64,000 nt of DNA from an uncultured Candidatus Actinomarina sp. (GCA_902571385.1 CACGBK010000001.1:1-64000), one strand, 5' to 3'. Positions 1 through 9,125 are shown, numbered from the stretch's first letter. Made by a program: numbers and translations. The notes: generated by a model from the sequence alone, not told the origin.

Positions 1-20
1 TCCTGCTGCGCCACCAGCCC
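1..20 (-). tRNA. Partial tRNA, 5' end only, cut by window edge
   Basis: Read on the minus strand, bases 20 to 1 give GGGCTGG, T, G, GCGC, A, GCA, GG, A. This matches the first 20 positions of a tRNA: a seven-base acceptor strand, U8, a D-stem strand, A14, and G18-G19. The rest, including the anticodon, lies outside the window, so the isotype cannot be given. It begins about five bases after the stop of the FtsX-type permease on the same strand and may share its transcript. Chance similarity is possible because only 20 bases are visible. Confidence 0.5.
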
Positions 21-25
21 CTTAA

Positions 26-2677
26 TTATTCGTAGGAAATAGCCTCAAGAATATTCTGTCTAGAAGCTCTTATTGCTGGAATAATTGCAGCAATAACACC
101 AGATAGAATTGCTATCCCAATCCAAAGAAGTGTCTGTCGGGTCGAAACTACAAATTCTGTAAAACCCTGGTCTTCTAATGCTTGAATTAAACTCCAAGCA
201 AAAAAGATACCTAGTCCAGTTCCAAGTAATGCACCAAAGATTGAGATAATTGAAGACTCTATAAATACCATATTCCTGATTTGTTTTCTAAGAGTTCCTA
301 TAGCTCTCATTAGCCCTATTTCTCTTGTTCTTTCATAAACAGATAGTGAAAGTGTATTTGTAATACCAAAAAGAGCTACAAAAATAGAAATAGATAAAAA
401 CCCATAAATAACATTCAACAATAATTGAATTTGACTATTTGCTTCTTCGATTAACGCATCTTGATCACGTAAAGTAACGCCTGGATAATGGTCTACTATA
501 TCATCAAGTTTATTTTTAGTTGCTTCATCTTTATTTATGACATTAAAGTAAAGCTCCGTATCAAGGGATTCATTTGAGAAGAATTCATGATTTTCTAATA
601 GAAGAAAGAATTCAGCTGGGGGTTGGGTCGTCCAATCAAAAATATACTTAACAACGAATTCTTTTTTTCCTACTTCTGGAATTGTCAATGTTACTTTGTC
701 GTTCAATGAGATATCATCGTTTTCTGCTTTAAAATTTAATACTCCAATTGCGTCTTGTTGATAAAAATCTTCTCTAGATCCAGCAATATTGACAGTTTTG
801 ATTAGATCAAAAACCTCTTTGTCAACAGCACCTAGAATTAAAGGTCTATTGTTGTATCCAACGACAGTTGCTCTAGTACGAGATAATTCTGTAACTTCAT
901 CAAGAGCAATGAGTTCTTCAGATAAACCAGTTGGGATACCTGGTGATGCAAAGATTTGAGCTGCACTTACTTGATAATCAGCGAGGACAACCTCTTTTAC
1001 AACTTTTTCTGCCTGTGCTTTAAATGAAGTGGTAAGAACATTTGCAAGAGAAATTAAAGTTAATCCAATCATTAAGGCTGAAGCTGTTGAAGCTGTTCTA
1101 CGTGGAGTTCTTTTTGAGTTTTCTGTTGCCAGTTTTCCAAGAATCCCAAATATAGATTTATATATTGAGTCAAAGATGGTCACGAAAGGTTTGGTAATAG
1201 AAGGAGTGATTACAGATATTCCAATAAAAATTACACTGGCACCTAAACCAACTTGCTGTAAAACTGATAAAGTTGGAAGTCTTAAAAAAGAATAAAGGAC
1301 ACCAAAGAGAACTCCTAGACCAGTTAATGAAACTAAAGAACCAACAAGTAGTCTTATCAATAGTGATTTTCTTCTTGGTGTAGACTGGCTATCTCTTATT
1401 GCTTCAAGAGGACTGACTTGAGATGCTTTTCTCGCCGGCAATAGTGAAGAAAATATTGTTACAACAACACCAATGACAATCCCGGTAACGGCAGCCCTAG
1501 GGGTGAGTACTAAAGGCCCTTCTGGTAAGCCAAAGTCAAAATATTTTAGTCCCTCTTTTACAAGTACTGATAAACCAATTCCTAGAGCAACACCCAAGCC
1601 TGAACCAATTACTGCCATATATAATGATTCAGAAACAACAAGTCTATAGATTTGGCGTTTTGAAGTACCAAGTGCTCTCAATAAAGAAAGTTCTTTAGTT
1701 CTTTGAAGCAGAAGAATTCTGAAGGTATTTTGTATGATAAAAGCTCCAACAAATATTGCTATACCTGCAAAAACATTCAATATCGTATTGAAAAAATCTA
1801 AGCCTTGTTTAATTGAGTCTGCTTGTTCAGCTGCTGCTTCTTGAGCATTTATGACTTCCAAGCCTTGGTCGTCAATATTAGTTATCGCATTACGAACTGA
1901 ATTTATATCTGCATTTTCGTCAACAACAACATTTATAAAATCAACCTCTCCAATTGAATCCAGAAGAATTTGAGCTGTTCTAAAGTCAAAAAGGGCAAAT
2001 GAAGCACCTCCTGGAGACCCTGTATTAGCAAATTCTGCAATACCTACGATTGTAAATGTAGCTGGAATAGCTCCTGCAAGAACCGTAACTCTATCCCCAA
2101 CACTAAAACCATTTCCTTCCGCAGTGGTTGAATCCATGACTACTTCTTTGTTGTTTGTAGGTGGCTGACCATCAATAATCTCCCATTGAGAGGCATAAGG
2201 AGATGTGTCCCATGCTGCTCCAAAAGTAGGAGCAAAACCATTTTGTATTAATATAGTTTCTCTTTCGCATTCTGGGTTGAAAGCATGACAATCTTTTCTA
2301 GGTCCAAATTTTATAAATTGAGCAAACCCCAGAACATCACCCCAAGCATCTTTTACGCCGTCGATACTCTTAATTTCATTTATTTTTTTGTCTGAAATCT
2401 TTCTAAATTCAAAAGAGATAGGACCTTGGCCACCATCATCCCCAAACCCTTCTGCAAAATCTTCTTGTACGGGTTGTACAACTAAATCAATTCCTTCAAA
2501 AACTCCAGAAAATAAATTATCAAAGGCGTTTTTGTTACTTTCAGAAAAAATATTTGCTGCGATGATTACAGAAACACCAAGAATAATTGAAGAAGTTGTT
2601 AGGAAAATTCTTACTGGATAGGTCTTGAGGTTCTTCCAAGCTATTAGTAAAAGTGGTCTTTTAGTAAATCCAAACAT
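26..2677 (-). CDS. ABC exporter permease, FtsX/MacB type (two FtsX domains)
   Basis: An 883-residue inner-membrane permease of the FtsX/LolC-MacB superfamily. A first membrane segment lies near residues 23-45. A large extracytoplasmic MacB_PCD-like domain runs to about 295, followed by three helices with the FtsX signature RTKELSLLRALG near 330-345. The whole arrangement then repeats, with a second soluble domain (about 555-740) and the matching signature ERTREIGLMRAIG before the last three helices. This duplicated layout is usual for actinobacterial ABC permeases of this class. The ATG overlaps the stop of the ATPase gene by one base (TAATG), so the two are translationally coupled. There is no adaptor gene beside it. 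The substrate is unknown; lipoprotein, lipid or peptide export are all possible. Confidence 0.9.
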   Translation of the reverse strand: MFGFTKRPLLLIAWKNLKTYPVRIFLTTSSIILGVSVIIAANIFSESNKNAFDNLFSGVFEGIDLVVQPVQEDFAEGFGDDGGQGPISFEFRKISDKKINEIKSIDGVKDAWGDVLGFAQFIKFGPRKDCHAFNPECERETILIQNGFAPTFGAAWDTSPYASQWEIIDGQPPTNNKEVVMDSTTAEGNGFSVGDRVTVLAGAIPATFTIVGIAEFANTGSPGGASFALFDFRTAQILLDSIGEVDFINVVVDENADINSVRNAITNIDDQGLEVINAQEAAAEQADSIKQGLDFFNTILNVFAGIAIFVGAFIIQNTFRILLLQRTKELSLLRALGTSKRQIYRLVVSESLYMAVIGSGLGVALGIGLSVLVKEGLKYFDFGLPEGPLVLTPRAAVTGIVIGVVVTIFSSLLPARKASQVSPLEAIRDSQSTPRRKSLLIRLLVGSLVSLTGLGVLFGVLYSFLRLPTLSVLQQVGLGASVIFIGISVITPSITKPFVTIFDSIYKSIFGILGKLATENSKRTPRRTASTASALMIGLTLISLANVLTTSFKAQAEKVVKEVVLADYQVSAAQIFASPGIPTGLSEELIALDEVTELSRTRATVVGYNNRPLILGAVDKEVFDLIKTVNIAGSREDFYQQDAIGVLNFKAENDDISLNDKVTLTIPEVGKKEFVVKYIFDWTTQPPAEFFLLLENHEFFSNESLDTELYFNVINKDEATKNKLDDIVDHYPGVTLRDQDALIEEANSQIQLLLNVIYGFLSISIFVALFGITNTLSLSVYERTREIGLMRAIGTLRKQIRNMVFIESSIISIFGALLGTGLGIFFAWSLIQALEDQGFTEFVVSTRQTLLWIGIAILSGVIAAIIPAIRASRQNILEAISYE

Positions 2678-3405
2678 TAAATATCGCTTAAAGAAGTAAC
2701 TCTTGAGATAATCTCTTCTTGGGAAGGTTCCTCCATGTCGCTTGCTACTTCTCCATCTTTAAGCATTATTACTCTTTCAGCAAAAGAAGCTGCGTATGGA
2801 TCATGAGTAACCATTACTATCGTCTGATTCAATTCATTTACTACTGACTTCATGAAAGTCAGTAGTTCTTTACTAGACTTTGAATCTAAGTTTCCAGATG
2901 GTTCATCTGCAAAAATTACTTCAGGCTTAGTTGCCATTGCTCGTGCTGCAGCAACTCTTTGTTGTTGTCCACCTGAAAGCTCATTAGGTCGATGATTTAA
3001 TCTGTCTCCAATATCTACAGCATTGACAATTTGATTAATCCAATCCTCATCTGGTTTCTTGCCAGCAATTGAAGATGGGAGTGTTATATTTTCCTCTGCA
3101 GTCAATGTTGGAATTAAATTGAATGCCTGGAAAACAAAACCAAATGAATCTCTCCTCATTTTTGTTAACTCTTTATCATTAAGATTGCCTAAATCAGTAC
3201 CTTTAATAAATATTGATCCAGAGGTTACTTTGTCCAGACCAGCAAGACAATGAAGCAAGGTAGATTTTCCTGACCCAGATTGACCCATGATTGCTGTAAA
3301 TTTATTCTCATAAAAATCAAGATTTACATTATTTAAAGCTGTAACAGAGGTTCCTTCTTCTCCATAAATTTTTGTTAAATCTTTAGCGACTATTATCTTT
3401 TCCAT
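2677..3405 (-). CDS. ABC exporter ATPase, LolD/MacB type
   Basis: A 242-residue nucleotide-binding subunit partnering the FtsX-type permease just downstream. Visible motifs are Walker A GQSGSGKST (about 41-49), the Q-loop region FVFQAFNLIPTLTAEEN, the ABC signature LSGGQQQRVAAARA, Walker B VIFADEPSGNLD and the H-loop in VTHDPYAASF. FQAFNLIPTLT and the SGNLDS ending of Walker B are characteristic of the LolD/MacB/FtsE branch. A C-terminal tail of about 20 acidic residues follows the last strand. The gene is first in a two-gene minus-strand operon. The upstream region up to 3480 carries no other gene. Confidence 0.93.
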   Translation of the reverse strand: MEKIIVAKDLTKIYGEEGTSVTALNNVNLDFYENKFTAIMGQSGSGKSTLLHCLAGLDKVTSGSIFIKGTDLGNLNDKELTKMRRDSFGFVFQAFNLIPTLTAEENITLPSSIAGKKPDEDWINQIVNAVDIGDRLNHRPNELSGGQQQRVAAARAMATKPEVIFADEPSGNLDSKSSKELLTFMKSVVNELNQTIVMVTHDPYAASFAERVIMLKDGEVASDMEEPSQEEIISRVTSLSDI

Positions 3406-3483
3406 TTAATAAAGAATAGAAGAAATAAAGAATTTACTTAAATGAATTTTGCAACTTAGAAGTTATTTGGTAAATTAATAAAT

Positions 3484-3525
3484 ATGAAAAATGTAACTAG
3501 CTGGAATTGGTGGTCAACTACATAG
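3484..3525 (+). CDS. Trp-rich leader peptide of an attenuator
   Basis: A 13-codon reading frame encodes MKNVTSWNWWSTT. It contains three tryptophan codons within four positions (UGG AAU UGG UGG) and ends in UAG. It is followed at once by mutually exclusive RNA hairpins and an intrinsic terminator (3528-3577). Clustered UGG codons in a tiny ORF just before a terminator are the hallmark of ribosome-mediated attenuation by charged tRNA-Trp. The peptide itself probably has no function. There is no strong ribosome binding site before the ATG. Confidence 0.8.
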   Translation: MKNVTSWNWWSTT

Positions 3526-3577
3526 GTAGCTGCCCCACTAGTTAGTTCTTAAACCGGGCAGAGCCCGGTTTTTTTAT
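3495..3577 (+). promoter_or_regulatory. Tryptophan transcription attenuator with terminator
   Basis: Four RNA segments can be paired in the classical way. Segment 1 AACTAG-C-TGG (3495-3504), inside the leader ORF, pairs with segment 2 CCACTAGTT (3535-3543). The segment 2 region CTGCCC (3530-3535) pairs with segment 3 GGGCAG (3556-3561) as antiterminator. Segment 3 CCGGGC (3554-3559) pairs with segment 4 GCCCGG (3563-3568), followed by a run of T, as terminator. Ribosome stalling at the Trp codons would free segment 2 and allow readthrough into the gene at 3629. The structures are read directly from the sequence; regulation by tryptophan is inferred. Confidence 0.78.
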
Positions 3578-3628
3578 TACTGTCACTGAAATTAAATCTC
3601 CGGGCTAAACCCAAAAAGAAGAGTGATA

Positions 3629-5863
3629 ATGAACAATAGATTAAGTTACGGTAATAAAGCTAAAAACTTAGAATATGTAGCAAAAAATACAGACATTGAA
3701 ATCCCTTATTTTAAAGAGATCTATCTTAATGAGTTAAACAATATTGAAAATATTGTAGATTCCTTTTCTCAAAAAATAATGATTAGAAGCAATAGCTCAT
3801 CAGAAGATAAAGACTATTCTTCAAGTGCAGGAAAATATCTCTCAATTGGACCAATAGAGAAAACCGATTTAGAAACTATAAAAAAATCATGGGAGATGGT
3901 TATCAATAGTTACGAAGAACAAGATAATCAATCTGTAATATTTCAAAATTATATTGAAAATGCTAAAAGTGTCTCCGTCTTAACTTCTTACAAGGTCGGT
4001 TCTGATTCAGCATATAGAACTTTTTCTACATACTATGGCTCGGAAACTGATGCTATTACCTCAGGTAAATATAGCGAAATAAACAATTTCTTTATGCATA
4101 GATCTTTTGATATTCTGCCGAAAAAATATGAAAAATATAACGTTTACCTAAAAATAGTTACACAGCTTGAAGACTTGTTTAAAAATAAACAACTAGATAT
4201 TGAGATGGTTCTTGATAAAAATAATTCTCCTCAATTGCTACAAGTGAGGCCTCTTATGGGTAAAAAGCTTAACAAAGAATCTATATTCGAAGAAAAAGAT
4301 GTTATCGATAGAAATTTGAAAAATTACAAAAAGCTAAATAAAACTACAGCAGATCGCTTTGGAACAAATCAAATTTACAGCAACATGTCAGATATGAATC
4401 CAGCTGAAATGATAGGTAAAAAACCTGACAATATTGCTTTTGGTTTATATAAGTTCATGTTCACCGATACAACATGGAATATACAACGTGGAGAGTTTGG
4501 TTATCGAAAATATTCTGGTGGAAAATTGATGGAACTTTTTAATAACGTCGCATATATAAATGTAAATCACAGTCTTAATAGTTTCTTAACAAGAAACTTA
4601 CAAAAAGAAAGCTGTGAAGAAATAATTAACTATCAGCTCAATAAACTTAAAGAGAACCCACATCTGCATGACTCTATAGAGTTTGATATTTCTAGGTCAT
4701 CTTATGTTTTTGATACAGTTGAAGAATTTTCTAAAGAGTACAAAAATATAATTAGTCCAAGTGAGATTATTAAATGGCATAATGACTTAATTCAAATTGA
4801 CTCACAGAATAAATCTACTTTAGAAAAAAACAAAAAAATTATTTTAAGTACTTTCTCAAAATTGGACAAGAGTTTTGAGTACTCAAAAAAAGAAAATATC
4901 AAATTGATAAGAGATACTATGGCCCTTCCTTTTACCCATCATTCGAGATTAGGATTTGTATACTTTGCTCAACTTAATAGCCTTCTTGAAAAAGAGGTTA
5001 TTTCAGAAGATCAAAAAAAATTGTTACTTTTATCAGTTAATTCCATTAGTACAAAAATGAAAGCTGATGCTTATGAAGTCAAAATTGGAAAAAAAACATT
5101 GGAAGGCTTTTTAGATGTTTATGGTCATATAAGAGCTGGAAATTATAATCTTTTATCGTCAAACTTAAAAAACAATTTAAATTTCACTGAATCACTGATT
5201 AACAATAGTCAACAACCTTTGGATGACAATATTTTACCAAAGGATATATATACGAATATTGAAAAATACTTCACAATAAACGAAATTCCCTTAGAAGCAT
5301 CTGCTTGGATAGATATGTTTCAAGAGGGAATATCAACAAGAGAAAACTCTAAATTTTATTACACCAAAGGTATAGATGGAATTTTAAATGAGGTAGGTGA
5401 AAAAAATACAAGCGATAGAGAATTGTTTGATTTACTAGATATTGAATTTAATGAAGAAAATACCAGTGACAAGAGATTAAAGAATGTATTAATGCCCGAT
5501 TTAATTACTTCTAACGAAGACTTTTATTTTTACGAAGAAATGAGTAAAAATGGAAATTATATAGGTCAAGGAACGGTAATTGGCGATGTTTTGTTAATAG
5601 AGAATGAAGCTAATCGCCCAAACAATCTCGAGAATAAAATAGTCGTTATTCCAGCTGCAGACCCAGGGTGGGATTGGATCTTCAACTACAAAATAAAATC
5701 TTTAGTTACAAAATATGGAGGTCCTAACTCTCATATGGCTATTAGATGTGCCGAACATAATATCCCAGCAATTCTTGGTGTTGGAGAAAACAACTTTACG
5801 GTTATATCAAATTCCAAAAGTTTAAAGATAGATTTTTCCAACGAGGGATTTTCAAATGTGTAG
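3629..5863 (+). CDS. PEP synthase/PPDK-like phosphotransferase under Trp attenuator
   Basis: About 744 residues. The N-terminal 220 residues resemble the ATP-grasp domain of PEP synthase and pyruvate phosphate dikinase. They carry GNKAKNL near the start, IRSNSSSEDKDYSSSAGKY in the nucleotide-binding part and LDIEMVLDKN...LLQVRPL at the end. The C-terminal 110 residues form the swivelling phosphohistidine domain, with the acceptor His in GGPNSHMAIRCAEH (about residue 702). The 400-residue middle has no motif I can name and is not the TIM-barrel PEP domain, so the phosphoryl acceptor is unknown; rifampin-phosphotransferase-like relatives have this outline. ATG 3629 is preferred over GTG 3623 because AAGAAGAG lies at a proper distance upstream. 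A Trp attenuator precedes it. Confidence 0.75.
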   Translation: MNNRLSYGNKAKNLEYVAKNTDIEIPYFKEIYLNELNNIENIVDSFSQKIMIRSNSSSEDKDYSSSAGKYLSIGPIEKTDLETIKKSWEMVINSYEEQDNQSVIFQNYIENAKSVSVLTSYKVGSDSAYRTFSTYYGSETDAITSGKYSEINNFFMHRSFDILPKKYEKYNVYLKIVTQLEDLFKNKQLDIEMVLDKNNSPQLLQVRPLMGKKLNKESIFEEKDVIDRNLKNYKKLNKTTADRFGTNQIYSNMSDMNPAEMIGKKPDNIAFGLYKFMFTDTTWNIQRGEFGYRKYSGGKLMELFNNVAYINVNHSLNSFLTRNLQKESCEEIINYQLNKLKENPHLHDSIEFDISRSSYVFDTVEEFSKEYKNIISPSEIIKWHNDLIQIDSQNKSTLEKNKKIILSTFSKLDKSFEYSKKENIKLIRDTMALPFTHHSRLGFVYFAQLNSLLEKEVISEDQKKLLLLSVNSISTKMKADAYEVKIGKKTLEGFLDVYGHIRAGNYNLLSSNLKNNLNFTESLINNSQQPLDDNILPKDIYTNIEKYFTINEIPLEASAWIDMFQEGISTRENSKFYYTKGIDGILNEVGEKNTSDRELFDLLDIEFNEENTSDKRLKNVLMPDLITSNEDFYFYEEMSKNGNYIGQGTVIGDVLLIENEANRPNNLENKIVVIPAADPGWDWIFNYKIKSLVTKYGGPNSHMAIRCAEHNIPAILGVGENNFTVISNSKSLKIDFSNEGFSNV

Positions 5864-5892
5864 ATATTTTAAAAATAATTCATTATTAGTAG

Positions 5893-6375
5893 TCAGCCTA
5901 AAGACAGAGTGGTTATCTCCTTCCACTCAGATGCTATGGGGCCAGTTTTATAAAGCTCTAAAGTATCAAACGTAATAGTGATGGGGATGAGCTTATCAAA
6001 ATTAATAGAACTATAAGATTTTGGTAACTCATTCCCATAATAAAGGGAAAGGTGAGGGACCCATAAACTTGGCCAACCTTCAAAATTTATTACTAAATTG
6101 TTGAATGGAATATTATCAGATGCTGTTAAGTAAAGTCTTTGAAAGTAGCTTTCACCTTCACAGATTTTATCAAAAGTCACTGTAATTTTTTCTTTTTTAA
6201 TCTGATCTAAAATATCACGTGCTTTTTCTTGTGAATTAATTTTTGTAACCAGAGTGACATGGGGGTCAAATGAAGCTTTATTCTCTTCCTTCGCAAAAGA
6301 ATCAATTTGATTTTTAATATTTGCTACATCATCAGAAGAAGACTTCACCCATATTGAAAATGTCTGATCTTCCAA
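5893..6375 (-). CDS. 2H phosphoesterase (2'-5' RNA ligase / cyclic phosphodiesterase-like)
   Basis: A 160-residue protein with the two H-x-T/S-L motifs that define the 2H phosphoesterase superfamily. They are PHVTLVT at about residue 40 and PHLSLYYG at about 111. Family members hydrolyse or form 2',3'-cyclic or 2'-5' phosphodiester bonds in RNA or nucleotides. The length and small-domain pattern are closer to plant-type cyclic phosphodiesterases than to ThpR (about 180 residues). Translation starts at a TTG six bases after the znuB stop, so it is probably the last gene of the zinc transporter operon. A zinc link is only positional. Confidence 0.72.
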   Translation of the reverse strand: MEDQTFSIWVKSSSDDVANIKNQIDSFAKEENKASFDPHVTLVTKINSQEKARDILDQIKKEKITVTFDKICEGESYFQRLYLTASDNIPFNNLVINFEGWPSLWVPHLSLYYGNELPKSYSSINFDKLIPITITFDTLELYKTGPIASEWKEITTLSLG

Positions 6376-6381
6376 AATAAA

Positions 6382-7206
6382 TTATCTATTTTTGATTTTT
6401 GATTTACTTGAAATATATGACAATAGAAAAACTGTTGAAGCCATTAATGACATAGAAGGGCCAGTAGGTAAATCAAGATGATATGAAATGACTAAACCAG
6501 CTACAGATGAGATAATTCCAAATATTATGCTGACTTTAATTGAGTCTATGAATGTATTCGTAACTAGTTTTGCTGATGCAGCAGGAATTATCAACATACT
6601 CAAAACTAAAATTATTCCTACTGTTTGAAGAGCGCTTACAACGGCTAAAGATAAGGTTATTAAAAATAGATAATTGAGGAAGTTGGTATTTAAACCTTTT
6701 ACCTCTGCTCCTATTGGATCGAATGAATAAAACAAAAGTTGTTTAAAGAAAGTTATTATGATCCCAATCACTATTAAAAATAAAGCAGTGATAATGAAAA
6801 TATCAGTTCTGTTCACAGCTAAGATTTGACCAAACAGTAAGTCTTCCAAGTTGATTGTTACATTAAGGAGCTTTATCAATATGAAACCTAAAGCAAAAAA
6901 GGTTGAAAAAATTATACCAATTGAAGTGTCTTCTCCAATTTTTGTATTTTTAACTATAAAGCCAAGGAATATAGCGACGACAATAGCTGCTGGTGCTCCT
7001 AGTTCTGAAATACTAAATCCAAAGAAAACGCCTACGGCAATTATAGGAAGAGTCGCATGAGCCATTGCATCAGCCATAAATCCCATATTTCTGTTTATTG
7101 TAAAAGATCCAAGGGTTGAAAGAGTAATACCGCAAAAAACAGCAGCGATAAGTGCTCTTATCATAAAATCATATTGGAAAGGGTCTATTAAAAGTTCAGA
7201 TAACAT
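6382..7206 (-). CDS. znuB: Zinc ABC transporter permease ZnuB
   Basis: A 274-residue ABC-3 family permease with about eight hydrophobic segments. It begins MLSELLIDPFQYDFMIRAL and carries the family pattern GFMADAMAHATLP and the C-terminal membrane region LVLSMLIIPAASAKLVT. I start it at ATG 7206, one base past the znuC stop, because family members begin at this point. An in-frame TTG at 7239 would add eleven residues and overlap znuC by 32 bases. It moves zinc (possibly manganese) across the membrane together with the ATPase and binding protein upstream. Confidence 0.9.
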   Translation of the reverse strand: MLSELLIDPFQYDFMIRALIAAVFCGITLSTLGSFTINRNMGFMADAMAHATLPIIAVGVFFGFSISELGAPAAIVVAIFLGFIVKNTKIGEDTSIGIIFSTFFALGFILIKLLNVTINLEDLLFGQILAVNRTDIFIITALFLIVIGIIITFFKQLLFYSFDPIGAEVKGLNTNFLNYLFLITLSLAVVSALQTVGIILVLSMLIIPAASAKLVTNTFIDSIKVSIIFGIISSVAGLVISYHLDLPTGPSMSLMASTVFLLSYISSKSKIKNR

Positions 7207-7207
7207 A

Positions 7208-7987
7208 TTAAGAGCCGTGACTGCCTGGTTTGTGATCAAGAAACATATTTTCGTGTGAGCCGTACATTTCTTCTATCACTTCTTCTGTAAGAACTTCCAA
7301 GGGGTCTCCAAAAGCACAACAATGCCTATTTAAACATAAAACTTCATCAAATTTATCTTCTAGATTGTTGATGTCATGTGTAGCAACTAATATCGTTTTT
7401 TCTTTAAGATCACTTCCATTGATTATTTTCATTATGTCTTCTTGAGCTCCAACATCGATAGCGCTAAACGCTTCATCAAGTAACAAAATAGTAGAATCTT
7501 GTATCAAAGCTTTTGCTAACAGAACTCGCTGTTGTTGTCCTCCTGATAGGTTGTTTATATTTTCTTCACTTTTATCCAAGATTCCAACTTGATCAAGAGA
7601 TTCATTTACCATCTCTGCATTTTTTTTCTGATTAAAACTTAATAAAGTACTTTTATCTGTCAATCCCATCTCTACAACCTGTTTTACAGAAAGTTGAAAA
7701 TTCCAATTTAAAGAATCTTTTTGTGGAATGTAGCTAATCATTCCTTTTGCTTTAAGTGGATCCAAACCATCTATCTTCAATGAACCGCTAGACAGTGGAA
7801 TTAATCCAGCTAATGCTTTGAATAAGGTCGACTTTCCACCACCATTTGGACCAACTACTGCAATTTTTTTACCTTTTGTAATTGAGAAAGTTACATCATC
7901 AATAGCGAGAGCTTCTCCGTACTGAACACAGCAGCCATCTGAGACAATTAACGATTCTGATTCGTAAATATTTTCTTTTGTAGTCAT
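7208..7987 (-). CDS. znuC: Zinc ABC transporter ATPase ZnuC
   Basis: A 259-residue ATPase of the metal ABC importer family. Walker A is GPNGGGKST (about 46-54), the signature is LSGGQQQRVLLAKAL and Walker B is ILLLDEAFSAIDV; the switch is in VATHDINNL. The C-terminus is rich in Cys and His (LNRHCCAFGDP), which is common in these ATPases. It lies between znuA and znuB on the minus strand, with about 60 bases after znuA and immediate coupling to znuB. Regulation by the Zur-like repressor at 9201 is inferred from the operator upstream of znuA. Confidence 0.92.
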   Translation of the reverse strand: MTTKENIYESESLIVSDGCCVQYGEALAIDDVTFSITKGKKIAVVGPNGGGKSTLFKALAGLIPLSSGSLKIDGLDPLKAKGMISYIPQKDSLNWNFQLSVKQVVEMGLTDKSTLLSFNQKKNAEMVNESLDQVGILDKSEENINNLSGGQQQRVLLAKALIQDSTILLLDEAFSAIDVGAQEDIMKIINGSDLKEKTILVATHDINNLEDKFDEVLCLNRHCCAFGDPLEVLTEEVIEEMYGSHENMFLDHKPGSHGS

Positions 7988-8047
7988 AAAGACCTCTAAG
8001 AAGTCCTTGAAACTATCTTAAATTATAATTAATCAAGATCCTTCTTG

Positions 8048-9073
8048 TTATTTCAAGCTATTTACAATCAACTCTACATTGCTTATTAAGAACTCGCTAT
8101 AAGATTGATTTGGTTTTAATGTCTCAACATATAAACCTGTCACAAGCGTTATACCAGTTTCTTGAGCAAGAGTTTCTGCGTAAACCGAAGGTGTTTCTGA
8201 CTCTACAAACATGACTTTTACACCTTCTTCTTCTATAACTTCAATCACTTCAACCAAATCTGATGGAGAAACCTCATCTGATGAATCTAAACTTGGAATA
8301 ATAGTTGCAAGAACTTCTAATCCAAATTTTGCTTCAAGGTAACCAAGTGACTCATGAGTTGTAATAAGTTTTCTGTTTCCAGATGGAATCATTCCAATTA
8401 ACTCAATAACTTCGTTTACTAATCCTTTTAGCTCAGAAGTAAAAGTATCTGTCAAAGATTTATAACTTTCCTCATTTGTTGGATCATATTGTATTAACTT
8501 TCCTTCAATGTATTCTGCAGCGTAAGAAACTCTGTTCGGATCAAACCAGAAGTGAGGGTCATATGCACCATGACCATGTCCTTCATGCTCATCATGACCT
8601 TCTTCTTCATCGTCATGACCTTCTTCTTCATCGTCATGACCTTCTTCACCGTGATCATCATGATCGTCATGACCACCTTCTTTAAATTCTACAGGGAAAA
8701 CGCTTTCACCTACTTCAGCTAAAACCTCTGGACTGCATGCTGAACTTTCTAATAGCTTCAAAAGTGGTGCAGGTTCATACTTCAATCCAGTGAAAAATAT
8801 AAGATCTGCTTCAGCTATAGTTGTAGCATCTTGTGGTGATGGATCATAAGTATGTGGGTTTGCTTCGGGTGGCATTAAAACTGTAAGATTAATATTATCT
8901 CCACCTACCTGGCTAACAAATTCACCTATCATAGGAGTTGTAGCGAGTACGTTTAATGTATCTCCATCTTCTCTTTCTCGGCAACTTGACTCATCTGTGC
9001 CACTTCCAGTACAAGCCACTAGAATCAATGAAAGTGCTAAGACTGCATATTTAAACATTGGTTTGTTGTTCAT
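8048..9073 (-). CDS. znuA: Zinc-binding lipoprotein ZnuA with His/Asp/Glu-rich loop
   Basis: A 341-residue cluster A-I solute-binding lipoprotein. The signal peptide ends in the lipobox LVAC (Cys about 21). The zinc site is recognisable: PHTYDPSP in the first lobe, HFWFDPNR in the middle and TTHESLGYL in the second lobe. Between the first two is a long acidic, His-rich loop (about 130-170) made of GHDDEEE repeats, the metal-collecting loop of ZnuA-type proteins. This loop separates zinc-type from manganese-type family members. It is the first gene of znuA-znuC-znuB, divergent from zur across a palindromic operator. Confidence 0.93.
   Translation of the reverse strand: MNNKPMFKYAVLALSLILVACTGSGTDESSCREREDGDTLNVLATTPMIGEFVSQVGGDNINLTVLMPPEANPHTYDPSPQDATTIAEADLIFFTGLKYEPAPLLKLLESSACSPEVLAEVGESVFPVEFKEGGHDDHDDHGEEGHDDEEEGHDDEEEGHDEHEGHGHGAYDPHFWFDPNRVSYAAEYIEGKLIQYDPTNEESYKSLTDTFTSELKGLVNEVIELIGMIPSGNRKLITTHESLGYLEAKFGLEVLATIIPSLDSSDEVSPSDLVEVIEVIEEEGVKVMFVESETPSVYAETLAQETGITLVTGLYVETLKPNQSYSEFLISNVELIVNSLK
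8598..8648. repeat. 21-bp tandem repeat encoding the ZnuA His-rich loop
   Basis: Two identical 21-base units (8598-8618 and 8619-8639), then a partial third, encode EEGHDDE-type repeats in ZnuA on the minus strand. The unit is a multiple of three, so copy-number change would lengthen or shorten the zinc-binding loop without a frameshift. Confidence 0.85.
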
Positions 9074-9106
9074 TTGTTTTCCTTATCTAATTTTGAAAGT
9101 ACAATA

Positions 9107-9125
9107 AATGAGATTAAGTCTCATT
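9107..9125. promoter_or_regulatory. Palindromic operator between znuA and zur (putative Zur box)
   Basis: A perfect inverted repeat AATGAGA-TTAAG-TCTCATT lies in the divergent promoter region. It is 34 bases upstream of znuA and 76 bases upstream of the Fur-family gene. Fur-family repressors bind AT-rich palindromes of this size. Its position between a zinc importer and a Fur-family gene makes it the best candidate for the zinc operator of both. The exact consensus differs from the enterobacterial Zur box, so the assignment is by context. Confidence 0.7.

Noticed and set aside
8476-8685. Plus-strand His-rich ORF opposite znuA
   Set aside because: It is the mirror of the 21-bp repeats encoding the ZnuA metal loop; no start signal and fully inside a well-supported gene.
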